The notes beneath the pieces were generated by a model. The model was not told the origin of the DNA and did not search any database. It saw only the letters and a list, made by a program, of their open reading frames with translations. The position numbers and the translations under genes are program-made. Of a stretch of 64,000 nucleotides of DNA, positions 51,256-59,671 are shown in pieces (within the stretch, counting starts at the first letter, position 1; each line of letters opens with the position of its first letter). Origin of the DNA: Palsa-1392 sp036490335 (GTDB taxonomy: Bacteria > Verrucomicrobiota > Verrucomicrobiia > Chthoniobacterales > UBA10450); assembly GCA_036490335.1 (NCBI GenBank), contig DASXEB010000017.1, positions 310,001 to 374,000 on the forward strand, written 5' to 3'.

Positions 51256-51390
51256 GGAAGTGCGATTGCGGCGCAGTGAGTAGCGAATCGCGCCCTTCTT
51301 TGCAAGCAATCTTCTGCAACAATTTGCCGCCACGGAAAGGCGCGTTTCGAAATTGCGCGCGCTCGACTTCCGGCGTATGGCAGACGCCGC

Positions 51391-51522
51391 ATGGGCCAAC
51401 AACATCGCGTCACCGCCAAACGCATCCGCCGCAAAGCCTATCTCGAACGCAAGCGCGTCGCCGCCAATGCACCTCGCCGCCCGGCGACAAAACCGCGCGC
51501 GAAAAAAACCGCCGCGGCCTGA
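51391..51522 (+). CDS. Small basic protein upstream of the NYN-domain gene
   Basis: A 43-residue frame from ATG 51391 to TGA 51520-51522, reading MGQQHRVTAKRIRRKAYLER and ending in KTAAA. It is strongly basic, with about 15 Lys/Arg, and has no hydrophobic segment. Similar tiny basic proteins beginning MGQ.HRV occur in related bacteria, as far as I recall, which supports a real gene. RNA or ribosome binding is a reasonable guess from composition. It lies 47 bp upstream of the NYN gene on the same strand. Confidence 0.6.
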   Translation: MGQQHRVTAKRIRRKAYLERKRVAANAPRRPATKPRAKKTAAA

Positions 51523-51569
51523 GGATTCCCGCCGGTTGTTCGGCCGCGCGGCGGGATTTATGTTGAGCG

Positions 51570-51974
51570 GTGCGACCGCAATATCTTTTGGTCGACGGCC
51601 ACAGCATCATTTTCGCCTGGCCGGAACTGCGCGCGCTCCACGATCGCCGCACCGCCCTCGCGCGTGACGCACTCGTTAGGCAACTGCGCGATTATCAGGA
51701 TTGGTCGGGCGTAAATGTCGTGGTCGTTTTCGACGGCCGCGGCCCGTCGGTTTCGCATCAGGCCGATCCCGGCGAAATCCAGATTTTCTATTCGCGCGAC
51801 GGGCAGACGGCCGATTCGATCATCGAACGACTGGCGAGCAAATATGCCGAGCGCTTCCGCCTCCTGGTGGCAACCGGCGATCATCTCGAAGAGGAAACCG
51901 CCGCGGCGAGCGGCGCGGAAACGATCTCGCCGGAACGTCTGCGCGAATTGTTAGGCGAAGCGCGCTCGCAATAG
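51570..51974 (+). CDS. NYN-domain (YacP-like) putative RNase
   Basis: A 134-residue single-domain protein starting at GTG 51570. YLLVDGHSIIFAWPEL (first Asp in VDGHS), VVVVFDGRGPS and DSIIERLASKYAERFRLLVATGD carry the acidic residues of the PIN/NYN fold expected to bind metal and cut RNA. YacP/Rae1-like enzymes act on ribosome-bound mRNA in Firmicutes. Start choice is fixed by the preceding small gene and by the short N-terminus. It converges with kbl. Confidence 0.8.
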   Translation: MRPQYLLVDGHSIIFAWPELRALHDRRTALARDALVRQLRDYQDWSGVNVVVVFDGRGPSVSHQADPGEIQIFYSRDGQTADSIIERLASKYAERFRLLVATGDHLEEETAAASGAETISPERLRELLGEARSQ

Positions 51975-51981
51975 AGACTCG

Positions 51982-53163
51982 TTAGGCAAACGATGCCGCC
52001 GTTTCCGCGAACGCCTTGACCGCGAATTCCAGTTCGGAGCGCGAATGGGCCGCGCTGACCTGCGTGCGCACGCGAGCGGTGCCGTGCGGCACGACCGGAT
52101 AAAAAAAGCCGATGACGTAAACGCCTTTCTCGAGCATGTGCGCGGCGAATTTTTGCGAGAGTGCAGCGTCACCGAGCATGATCGGCACGATCGGATGCGT
52201 CCCGGGTTTGATCGTTAGGCCGCTTTTCGTTAGGGCGTCGCGAAAATATCTGGTGTTCTCTTCCAGTTTGTCGCGCAGCTCGGTCGAAGCGGTCAAAAGT
52301 TCGAGCGCCTTCAATGACGCAGCGACGATCGGCGGCGCGACCGTGTTCGAAAAAAGATAAGGCCGCGAGCGTTGTCGCAGCAGCGCGACGATCTCTTTGC
52401 GCCCGCTCGTGTAACCGCCGCTCGCGCCGCCGAGCGCTTTGCCAAGCGTTCCAGTAATCACGTCGACGCGGCCCTGCACGCCGCAATGTTCCGGCGTGCC
52501 GCGCCCGGTTTTGCCGATGAAACCGGCGGCGTGCGCGTCGTCCACCATCACCATCGCGTCGTATTTTTCTGCGAGATCGCAGACGCCTTGCAGGTTCGCG
52601 ATCGTGCCATCCATCGAGAAAACGCCGTCGGTCGCGACGAGGCGGAAGCGCGCGTTTTTCGCTGCCTGCAATTTCGCTTCGAGATCGGCCATGTCGCAAT
52701 TTTCGTAAGTGAAACGCTGCGCTTTGCAGAGCCGGATGCCGTCGATGATCGAGGCGTGATTCAGTTTGTCGGAAATGATCGCGTCCTCCGCGCCTAACAA
52801 TGTCTCGAAAAGGCCGCCGTTCGCGTCGAAGCACGACGGATAAAGAATTGTGTCCTCGGTCCCGAGGAATTTCGTCAGGGCATTTTCCAGCTCCTTGTGA
52901 ATGTCCTGCGTGCCGCAAATAAAACGCACGCTCGCCATCCCGAAACCGTGCGTGTCGAGCGCCGCCTTCGCCGCCGCGAGCAGCGCAGGATGATCGGCCA
53001 GGCCGAGATAATTATTCGCGCAAAGATTGATCACGCGCCGGCCGTCCGCGATCGGGATTTCGGCGTTTTGCGGCCCGGTGATGATGCGCTCGGTTTTGAA
53101 AAGTCCCTGCGCCTTGATTTCGTCGAGGGTCTTGGACACGTGATCGGCAAATTTCGCGAGCAT
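51982..53163 (-). CDS. kbl: Glycine C-acetyltransferase (2-amino-3-ketobutyrate CoA ligase)
   Basis: A 393-residue PLP-dependent alpha-oxoamine synthase family enzyme that makes glycine and acetyl-CoA from 2-amino-3-ketobutyrate, in threonine breakdown. ATG 53163 (MLAKFADHVSKTLDEIK) fits the family start. The PLP Lys242 is in GTLGKALGG, and His136 in LNHASI stacks on the cofactor. VMVDDAHAAGFIGKTGRGT is the aspartate segment. NLCANNYLGLADHP near the N-terminus is typical of Kbl rather than BioF. The partner dehydrogenase tdh is not here. Its TAA stop is from motif copy 51979. Confidence 0.93.
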   Translation of the reverse strand: MLAKFADHVSKTLDEIKAQGLFKTERIITGPQNAEIPIADGRRVINLCANNYLGLADHPALLAAAKAALDTHGFGMASVRFICGTQDIHKELENALTKFLGTEDTILYPSCFDANGGLFETLLGAEDAIISDKLNHASIIDGIRLCKAQRFTYENCDMADLEAKLQAAKNARFRLVATDGVFSMDGTIANLQGVCDLAEKYDAMVMVDDAHAAGFIGKTGRGTPEHCGVQGRVDVITGTLGKALGGASGGYTSGRKEIVALLRQRSRPYLFSNTVAPPIVAASLKALELLTASTELRDKLEENTRYFRDALTKSGLTIKPGTHPIVPIMLGDAALSQKFAAHMLEKGVYVIGFFYPVVPHGTARVRTQVSAAHSRSELEFAVKAFAETAASFA

Positions 53164-53266
53164 GGCGCAATCTGGCGCAAAGCTCGCCGCGCACACAAGT
53201 GGGAAGAAAAAAGCGCGCTTGTCGGGGTTGTGAATAACTGTTAATAACTTTCCGACTCAAAAGGAA

Positions 53267-53896
53267 ATGCGATTCTTTCCCGCCTTCCTCGCCGCCCTCG
53301 CCGGCTTGTCGTTAGGCGCCTGCGGCACGCGAAGTCTTCCGCCTTACGAGCGCCCGCTCGCCCACACCGATTTTCAGCAGGTCCGCACGACCGCTTACAC
53401 GGATTCCGAACGGGATCACATTGAGTACGGCAACCGCACCGCGCTCGGCGGCATCCTTCGCGCCGCACCCATGCCCACGGTGCCGCGTGCAATCCCGGTG
53501 ACGAGCGCGTCGCGCGAAAATTATCAGGCGATCGCGTACGTCACGCGGGCGCAGCCATTCGCGGATAATTTTTCGCGCGAGATTTACGGGAGCGCCGCAG
53601 CCGACTGGTCGCGCTGGCCTGCGGGCACAATCTTTCGCGTCGTCGCGACCGGGCAACTTTATCGGGTGGAAGATTACGGCTGGGCGCTCGCCGGCCGGAA
53701 CACGATCGACCTTTATATGTCGACGCCGAGCGACATGAACCGCTGGGGCTTGCGCTACGAGGCGATCCAGATCGTGCGCTGGGGCGACCCCGCGGAAAGC
53801 CTGCGCCGGCTCGCGTCGCACACGAAGTTTCGCCACATCCATCGCATGGTCCTCGAACTCGAAGGACATGATCGCGCCGCCGCGCATCTGCAGTAG
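53267..53896 (+). CDS. 3D-domain (MltA-like) lipoprotein
   Basis: A 209-residue exported protein. The leader ends in lipobox LGAC (FPAFLAALAGLSLGACGTRS). A 3D domain follows at about 120-190: AGTIFRVVATGQLYRVEDYG, then GRNTIDLYMSTPSDMNRWGL, with the three Asp residues characteristic of the double-psi beta-barrel peptidoglycan-cleaving fold (MltA, YocH). The upstream segment VRTTAYTDSERDH is also shared with such proteins. It probably acts in cell-wall turnover. A motif copy at 53309 lies in the leader. Function by homology only. Confidence 0.8.
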   Translation: MRFFPAFLAALAGLSLGACGTRSLPPYERPLAHTDFQQVRTTAYTDSERDHIEYGNRTALGGILRAAPMPTVPRAIPVTSASRENYQAIAYVTRAQPFADNFSREIYGSAAADWSRWPAGTIFRVVATGQLYRVEDYGWALAGRNTIDLYMSTPSDMNRWGLRYEAIQIVRWGDPAESLRRLASHTKFRHIHRMVLELEGHDRAAAHLQ

Positions 53897-53986
53897 AATG
53901 CGCGCTCGAGTTCGTTAGGCGCACTTCTCGTTAGGCAAAAATCGCGGCAAAGTTGCCCGTGCGCGCGGAGCCTCGATCTTCTCGCG

Positions 53987-56380
53987 ATGCGAGGACTGGA
54001 GATCAACCTGGTCGTGCCCGATCTCTGGCAACAGGAAGCGGTGCGCGCTCTCCAGGCCGGTCGCGACGTCGTGGTGCACGCTCCGACCGGCGCGGGGAAG
54101 ACCTACATTTTCGAGCTGCTTTATCCGTCGCTCAAAGGTCAGGCCGTTTTCACCGTGCCGACGCGCGCGCTCGCCAACGACAAGCTCGCGGAATGGCGCG
54201 CGCGCGGTTGGGACGTCGGGATTGCGACCGGCGATCTGGCGTTGAATCTCGACGCGAAAGTCGTCGTTGCCACGCTCGAGACGCAGCGCTCGCGCTTCCT
54301 GCGGCGGCAAGGCCCGAAGCTCCTCGTGGTCGATGAATATCAGCTCATCGCCGACCCGGTGCGCGGCGTGCATTACGAATTGTCGCTCGCGCTCGCGCCG
54401 CCGGAAACGCAACTGCTTCTGCTCAGCGGCAGCGTCAACAATCCGCAGGACGTGGTCGAATGGCTGCGCCGCAGCGGCCGCGATGCTTTACTCGTTAGGC
54501 ACGATCAACGGCCGGTGCCGCAGCACGAAATCGATCTGCTCAATCTGCCCGACGCCGGTTTTTCCCGCACCCGCGAATTCTGGCCGCGCATGATCGCGCG
54601 CGCGCTCCACGCCGGGCTCGCGCCGATTCTCGTCTTCGCGCCGCGGCGCAACGCCACCGAAGAAATGGCGCAGGCGATCGCGACCGCGTTGCCCCCGCGC
54701 GATCCGTTGCTCCTTTCGCCCGAGCAGGAACAGCTCGCCGGCAAACGCCTGACGAAACTGCTCCGCAACCGAGTCGCTCATCATCACAGCGGACTCAGCT
54801 ACGCCGTGCGCGCCGGGCTGATCGAGCCACTCGCCAAAGCCGGACAGCTCAACGTCGTCGTCGCGACGATGGGACTCGCCGCCGGAATTAATTTTTCCAT
54901 GCGCTCGGTCCTCATCACCGACACGCGCTATCTCGCGGGAAACTTCGAGCGTCACGTCCAGCCCGACGAGTTGTTGCAAATGTTCGGCCGCGCCGGCCGC
55001 CGCGGACTCGACGACAGCGGTTTCATTTTGTTCACACCCGATCGGCCGCGGTTGAGTTTCGCGCGTCCGCGGCAGCTCAAGCGCGCGACCCAGGTGGACT
55101 GGCCGAGTTTGATCAGCGTGATGCGCGGCGCGGCGGAGCGCGGCGAGCAGCCGTTCGCTGCCGCGGTCGATTTGAGTCGCTCGCTTTTCAGCGTGCAAAA
55201 GGTGCCGCTCGGCGTGGAGCATTCGTTCACGACCGGGCCGAAACCTTGCGGACTCTGGGTCGATGAGGAGCGCGCGCGATTCGTCCGGCGCGGGATCGTT
55301 GAAATCCTGAACAGCCGCGACGAATGGGAGCCGCGCGGCGAAGTTGCGGAGGTGTCGTTAGGCGAATTGCTCGTGCGCGAAAACGATCGCTGGCGTCCGG
55401 CTTTGCGTCTGGCGAAAACACTCACGCAATTTCCGCTCGGAAATGTTTGCCGCCTGCCGAAAATCTACGGCCGCGAGGTCCCGCTCGGCACGACCGAAGC
55501 CGGGAAACCAAACGCGCTCGTCGCCAAATCACTTCGTCCGCTCGCCGGCGCGAAATGGATGGCGCGGGAAAATCTGCTCGCGCTCGCGCGGGAGAAAATG
55601 CCGGCCTGGAGCGGCGGCGGACGCATCGTCGAAATCGTCACCCGCGGTCCGCTTCTCGCCGCGCGACTCGATTTTTCGGAAGTGAAAACCACGGCTCGCC
55701 TCGATTCGTTAGGCAAAGCACTTCTCGATCCGCCGCCGCGCGACGCGATTCCGCTCGTTTGCCGCGGTTGCGATCAACTCGAGCACGATCGCGCGGTCGA
55801 GATTGTCGCTTCGCCCGCCTACGCCTGGCGCAAGCTTGGCCTTGTCGCGCCCGACGGAACGCCGACGCGGCGCGGAATTGTCTTCGGATTTTTTCACGGC
55901 GGCGAAGGTCTCGCGATCGCGGCCGCGCTCGAGGACGAGAGGTACCCAATCGACGATCTGGTTTTTGATTTGGCCAACATCCGCGCCGGTCCGCGGTTTG
56001 CCGGCGAAGATTCGTCGTTAGGCGGGCGGCTCGGCGCGCTTTGCCAGACGATTTACGAGCGCGCCGATCACGCCGGTTATCTCGAAATGGGGGTGCCGGT
56101 GCATTACGGCGCGGGCGCGTCGGAAGTGATCCGCGAAGTCGTGACAAATCCGGGCGGACGCTACAAGCTCACCTCCGATTCGCTGCGCCACGGAGACGTC
56201 GAGCGCGCGCTCGCGGAATGGCGCAGCCTGCTGCGGCACATCGCCGCGGCGCCGGATCTGGATTGGGAACGCTGGAGACTGCTACGAGCCGCGGCCGAAC
56301 ATTATTTAGACTCGACCAGGCCGGCAGCGATGTTCGGTTTTCCGCCATTGCTCGCCACGCAGCAAAGGCGGCCCGGCTAG
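53987..56380 (+). CDS. Ski2-like DEAD/DEAH-box helicase
   Basis: A 797-residue superfamily 2 helicase. Walker A is HAPTGAGKT (31-39), the Walker B DEYQ box is at 116-119, and motif III-like LLLLSGSV follows. Motifs IV-VI include VATMGLAAGINFSMRSVLI and QMFGRAGRRG, the latter typical of the Ski2/Hel308 group. The C-terminal 350 residues have no named domain I can identify. The YAWRKLGLVAPDGTPTRRGI segment looks like a winged-helix. An RNA-processing role is likely. Six motif-derived positions occur along the gene. Confidence 0.85.
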   Translation: MRGLEINLVVPDLWQQEAVRALQAGRDVVVHAPTGAGKTYIFELLYPSLKGQAVFTVPTRALANDKLAEWRARGWDVGIATGDLALNLDAKVVVATLETQRSRFLRRQGPKLLVVDEYQLIADPVRGVHYELSLALAPPETQLLLLSGSVNNPQDVVEWLRRSGRDALLVRHDQRPVPQHEIDLLNLPDAGFSRTREFWPRMIARALHAGLAPILVFAPRRNATEEMAQAIATALPPRDPLLLSPEQEQLAGKRLTKLLRNRVAHHHSGLSYAVRAGLIEPLAKAGQLNVVVATMGLAAGINFSMRSVLITDTRYLAGNFERHVQPDELLQMFGRAGRRGLDDSGFILFTPDRPRLSFARPRQLKRATQVDWPSLISVMRGAAERGEQPFAAAVDLSRSLFSVQKVPLGVEHSFTTGPKPCGLWVDEERARFVRRGIVEILNSRDEWEPRGEVAEVSLGELLVRENDRWRPALRLAKTLTQFPLGNVCRLPKIYGREVPLGTTEAGKPNALVAKSLRPLAGAKWMARENLLALAREKMPAWSGGGRIVEIVTRGPLLAARLDFSEVKTTARLDSLGKALLDPPPRDAIPLVCRGCDQLEHDRAVEIVASPAYAWRKLGLVAPDGTPTRRGIVFGFFHGGEGLAIAAALEDERYPIDDLVFDLANIRAGPRFAGEDSSLGGRLGALCQTIYERADHAGYLEMGVPVHYGAGASEVIREVVTNPGGRYKLTSDSLRHGDVERALAEWRSLLRHIAAAPDLDWERWRLLRAAAEHYLDSTRPAAMFGFPPLLATQQRRPG

Positions 56381-56413
56381 CGGGAATTTCTCAGGCCCGA
56401 TCACGCACGCTTC

Positions 56414-56439
56414 GCCCCGCCGGCGAGCACCGGCGGGGC
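56414..56439. terminator. 10-bp GC-rich hairpin between convergent genes
   Basis: GCCCCGCCGG at 56414-56423 pairs with CCGGCGGGGC at 56430-56439 around the loop CGAGCA. It lies 34 bp after the helicase stop and before the end of the convergent beta-propeller gene. No clear T-run follows on either side, so a bidirectional terminator role is likely but not certain. Confidence 0.55.
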
Positions 56440-56451
56440 TGAAGATGGCGG

Positions 56452-57657
56452 TTACTTTTGAATTGCCACGAGTCCGAGCGGAGTTTCGCCAGCGTTGACA
56501 GGCAGGACAACCGGGCTCGCGATTTCGGACATGGTTCCGTCGCTGGCGAGATTAATCACGTGAAGATAGTCGCCCGCGAGGACGTAGAGAAATTGCTCCG
56601 TCGGATCGAGCGCGACATTGGTCGGTGCCTGACCGGCCCCGGCGAGATTGAGCTGCTGGTGCAGGGTTGGCCGGGTTGGGTTCGTCATCGTGTAGGCGGA
56701 GACGGTGCCGCTGCCAGTTTCAGAGCTGAATAGCACCGTGCCGGCGGCGTTGAGAGCCACCCAGCAGGGAAGTATTCCGTTATTTGTCACGGTGTGTCTG
56801 AAGGCAAGGTTTGCAGCGCCGTTGTAGCCATAAACGCCGAGCAGATTCGCGCCGGGGAGGCCGAAGTAAGCCGCCCGCTTTTTCGAATTAACGGCGCCGC
56901 CAAGGAAATGACCGCCGCCATTCGCTGGAGGACTGAAACTGCTGATTTCGGTCAGAATTCCAGCCCGGTTGATGGTGTAGGAAGCGATCCGCGAAGTAAC
57001 AAACTCGATCCCCAACATGAAATGATCCTTCGCGGTCGTGAGCGCCTGGGCGGGGGAGGAACCTGCGGCCAGATTAAGGGTCGAGCCTGCATTCATCGTG
57101 AGGCTGCCATCGTTCCCGACAGAGAACGTCGTATAATTCGGCAGGTTATCGCCAATATCCTGACCCGTGTCTTCGTTCTTGTTCACGCAAACCATCGTGG
57201 CGGGCCCGTTGCTGGCAGAAATGCCCACGCTGACCGGATCCTGACCGCCGGATGGGAAGGGCGAGTTCGCAAGATTAGTAAGGGTGCCGTCGGAATTGAT
57301 ATCGAAGGCCGCGATCGAATTGGAATGACCGTTGACGGCGTAGAGGAACTTCCCGCCCGGGCTCGCGATGACCTCCTGGTCAGCTTCGAACTCGGTGTTC
57401 GGGCCGCCGGGAGAATAAACGCCGGTACCGCCGGTCAGAAATGGCGATTCGTTGACGGGCGTGAGTTTCCCTGCGCCGTCGTTGCTAAACGCGAAAACCG
57501 AATTTTGGTTTGGCGCCTGCCCAATATTGCTTTCGACGTAGACGTAGCTTGTGGCGGCTTGAAGATGGCCTGCCGCCAAAGGCGTTCCGGCGACGAAGGC
57601 GGCTGCGCAGAGCCGAGTGACAACGAGTATGAACAAAGGTCGTTTTTTAGAGTACAT
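56452..57657 (-). CDS. Exported beta-propeller (lactonase/YncE-like) protein
   Basis: A 401-residue protein with a signal peptide (about residues 8-33, FILVVTRLCAAAFVAGTPLA). The mature protein is a seven-bladed propeller of the 6-phosphogluconolactonase-like/YncE type. Its repeats are of the form NSVFAFSNDGAGKLTPVNES, NSIAAFDINSDGTLTNLANS and EQFLYVLAGDYLHVINLASD. Active-site residues of true lactonases cannot be confirmed. It has no GCCTAACGA copy, unlike neighbouring genes, and a more AT-rich feel, so it may be a recent acquisition. Probably periplasmic or surface-bound. Confidence 0.8.
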   Translation of the reverse strand: MYSKKRPLFILVVTRLCAAAFVAGTPLAAGHLQAATSYVYVESNIGQAPNQNSVFAFSNDGAGKLTPVNESPFLTGGTGVYSPGGPNTEFEADQEVIASPGGKFLYAVNGHSNSIAAFDINSDGTLTNLANSPFPSGGQDPVSVGISASNGPATMVCVNKNEDTGQDIGDNLPNYTTFSVGNDGSLTMNAGSTLNLAAGSSPAQALTTAKDHFMLGIEFVTSRIASYTINRAGILTEISSFSPPANGGGHFLGGAVNSKKRAAYFGLPGANLLGVYGYNGAANLAFRHTVTNNGILPCWVALNAAGTVLFSSETGSGTVSAYTMTNPTRPTLHQQLNLAGAGQAPTNVALDPTEQFLYVLAGDYLHVINLASDGTMSEIASPVVLPVNAGETPLGLVAIQK

Positions 57658-57781
57658 AATAGTGATTTGGAGTTGTTTCGGGTATTAAAAGGCGCCCTCT
57701 TAGTCAAGGAAAAACGCGCCTTCCGGACGTGAAGCAAACAGCGGTCGAGTCTCCTTTGCCGCTCTGCTATCCTGAATAATC

Positions 57782-58831
57782 ATGGTGCAGGAACTTACTC
57801 CGTCTGCGCTCGGCTACCGGATGCCTGCGGAATGGGAACCGCACGCCGCCACCTGGCTCTCCTGGCCGCGGCGCGAAGGGATCAGTTTTCCGGGCGCTTA
57901 CGATCGCGTGCTGCCGACGCTGCGTGAGATGGTCGCGGCGCTGCTCGAGTCCGAGCCGGTCAACCTCAACGTTTGCAACGGCGCGCATGAAGCCGAGGCA
58001 CGCGCGGTGCTCGACGGTTTGCCTAACGAACGCCTGACATATTACGAGATCCCGACGAACGAGCCGTGGTGCCGGGATCACGGGCCGATTTTTCTCACGC
58101 GCGATGAGGAGCCGCGGCTCGCGGTCGTCGACTGGGATTACAATGCCTGGGGCGGGAAGTATCCGCCCTCCGATCTCGACGAAGTCGTGCCGACTCGCAT
58201 CGCGGAGACGCTCGCCGCGCCGATCTTTTATCCGCGCATGATTTTGGAAGGCGGCTCGATCGAGGTCAACGGCGCCGGCGCGTTGCTTACCACCGAGGGC
58301 TGTCTGCTGAACAAGAACCGCAACCCGCAGCTCGCGCGCGAGCAGATCGAGCAACGGCTGCGCGATTATCTCGGCGTGCGCGAGATCCTCTGGCTTGGCG
58401 CCGGGATCGAGGGCGACGACACCGACGGCCACATCGACGATCTGACCAGATTTGTTGCCGAGCGGGTCGTCGTCACGGTGGTCGAGCGGGACGAATCGGA
58501 TGCCAACTTCGCCCCCTTACAGGAAAATCTGGCCCGGCTGCGTCGCCTTAAGCTCGGCGGAGAACCGCTCGAAATCATCGCGCTGCCGATGCCGGGGAAA
58601 ATCGTGCGCGAGGAGATGCGCCTGCCCGCGAGCTACGCGAATTTTTACATCGCGAACACGAGCGTGCTCCTGCCAACCTTTGCCGAGCCCAACGATGAGG
58701 TGGCCGCGGAAATTTTGCAGCGCGCATTTCCGCGGCGGAAGATCGTGCCGATCGATTGCCGGGAATTAATCTGGGGACTGGGCGCGTTTCACTGCCTCAC
58801 GCAGCAGCAGCCGGCGATCGAAAGAAACTAA
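57782..58831 (+). CDS. aguA: Agmatine deiminase
   Basis: A 349-residue guanidino-group-modifying enzyme that converts agmatine to N-carbamoylputrescine in polyamine synthesis. Family blocks: MPAEWEPHAATWLSWPRREG near the N-terminus, EIPTNEPWCRDHGPIFL, ILEGGSIEVNGAGALLTTEG and EGDDTDGHIDDLTRF. The nucleophile Cys338 is in GAFHCLTQQQPA. Length is normal. It overlaps the next convergent gene by 4 bp. The following step, N-carbamoylputrescine amidase, is not in this window; the M20 amidohydrolase at 14.6 kb is a different family. Confidence 0.93.
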   Translation: MVQELTPSALGYRMPAEWEPHAATWLSWPRREGISFPGAYDRVLPTLREMVAALLESEPVNLNVCNGAHEAEARAVLDGLPNERLTYYEIPTNEPWCRDHGPIFLTRDEEPRLAVVDWDYNAWGGKYPPSDLDEVVPTRIAETLAAPIFYPRMILEGGSIEVNGAGALLTTEGCLLNKNRNPQLAREQIEQRLRDYLGVREILWLGAGIEGDDTDGHIDDLTRFVAERVVVTVVERDESDANFAPLQENLARLRRLKLGGEPLEIIALPMPGKIVREEMRLPASYANFYIANTSVLLPTFAEPNDEVAAEILQRAFPRRKIVPIDCRELIWGLGAFHCLTQQQPAIERN

Positions 58832-59097
58832 CCCGCGAAGGGCGCCGGCCGGTAGCCGCTTTTCAAAATCGCGTCGTGAATCGCGGGCGCGTGCGTTTTG
58901 CGCGCGTCGAAGGTGACCCAGACGCGCTCGGTCTTCGGATCGGCCTTCACTTCCTTCACGCCCTCGATTTTCATCAGCGGCTCGCGCAATTTGCGCACGC
59001 ACTCGTCGCAATCGTTGCCCTCCGTCGCGATGTCGATCGTTTCCAAGACCGCGTGATCGGCGGTGTCGTGAAGATTGTGCGGATCAGCCGGGTCCAT
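58828..59097 (-). CDS. Heavy-metal-associated (HMA) domain protein
   Basis: An 89-residue protein with an HMA fold. Cys30 and Cys33 in EGNDCDECVRKLREPL are the metal-binding CxxC, and VKEVKADPKTERVWVTFDAR is the second strand pair. It resembles MerP/CopZ-type metallochaperones but has an N-terminal segment (about 25 residues, His-containing) before the domain. I start at ATG 59097; a longer reading passes into array 4. No P-type ATPase is nearby. Confidence 0.75.
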   Translation of the reverse strand: MDPADPHNLHDTADHAVLETIDIATEGNDCDECVRKLREPLMKIEGVKEVKADPKTERVWVTFDARKTHAPAIHDAILKSGYRPAPFAG

Positions 59098-59151
59098 ACC
59101 TGTTACTTCGCGTTTCGCCGCTCGGGCGAGCGCATTTTGGCGGTTTGAAGG

Positions 59152-59487
59152 ACGCAAACGGGACATTGTGACGCTTCCCGGGCCCAATGCGCCGCGAAAA
59201 CGGCCGATTTGCGTCCGGCAAAATGCCATTGTCCTGTGACAAAATCATTTTGCCCCGTGCCAAAGTCATATTGTCCCGTGGCAAAATCGTATTGGCGCAG
59301 GACAAAACCGCGTTGGCGCAGGACAAAACCGCGTTGTCGCAGGGCAACGTCGCATTGCCACGAGACAATGGCGCATCGCCCCATGGCAAAATCGCTTTGT
59401 CACAGGGCAACGGCGCATTGCCCCGTGGCAAAATCGTTTTGCCGTAGGACAACGGAGGACTGCCCCGTGCCGATGGGACGTTGGCGC
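59152..59487. repeat. Array 4: degenerate 21-bp tandem repeat upstream of gap
   Basis: About 16 consecutive 21-bp units between the HMA gene and gap, with unit starts at 59152, 59173, 59194, 59215, 59236, 59257, 59278, 59299, 59320, 59341, 59362, 59383, 59404, 59425, 59446 and 59467. The consensus is roughly GTGGCAAAATCGCATTGCCCC, containing the near-dyad GGCAA-N7-TTGCC. The units at 59299 and 59320 are almost identical; others differ at several positions. There are no spacers. The array fills much of the 574-base gap. Bases 59488-59671 show no clear element except the gap leader. Confidence 0.88.
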
Positions 59488-59671
59488 GGCTTCCGGCGGC
59501 ATGGCGGAGCCGCGCTCCGGCAGTCGCGCCCGGCCAAGACCACCGGCCACGCCATCCGCGGCCAGAGGCGATTTCGTTCATTCACTTGCCTCCCCGTGGC
59601 GGGCGTTCTAATGATTATCCCCCGCCGCGTTTCAGGCGCGGCCTGACGATCAACCACCAACTCTTAATTCT

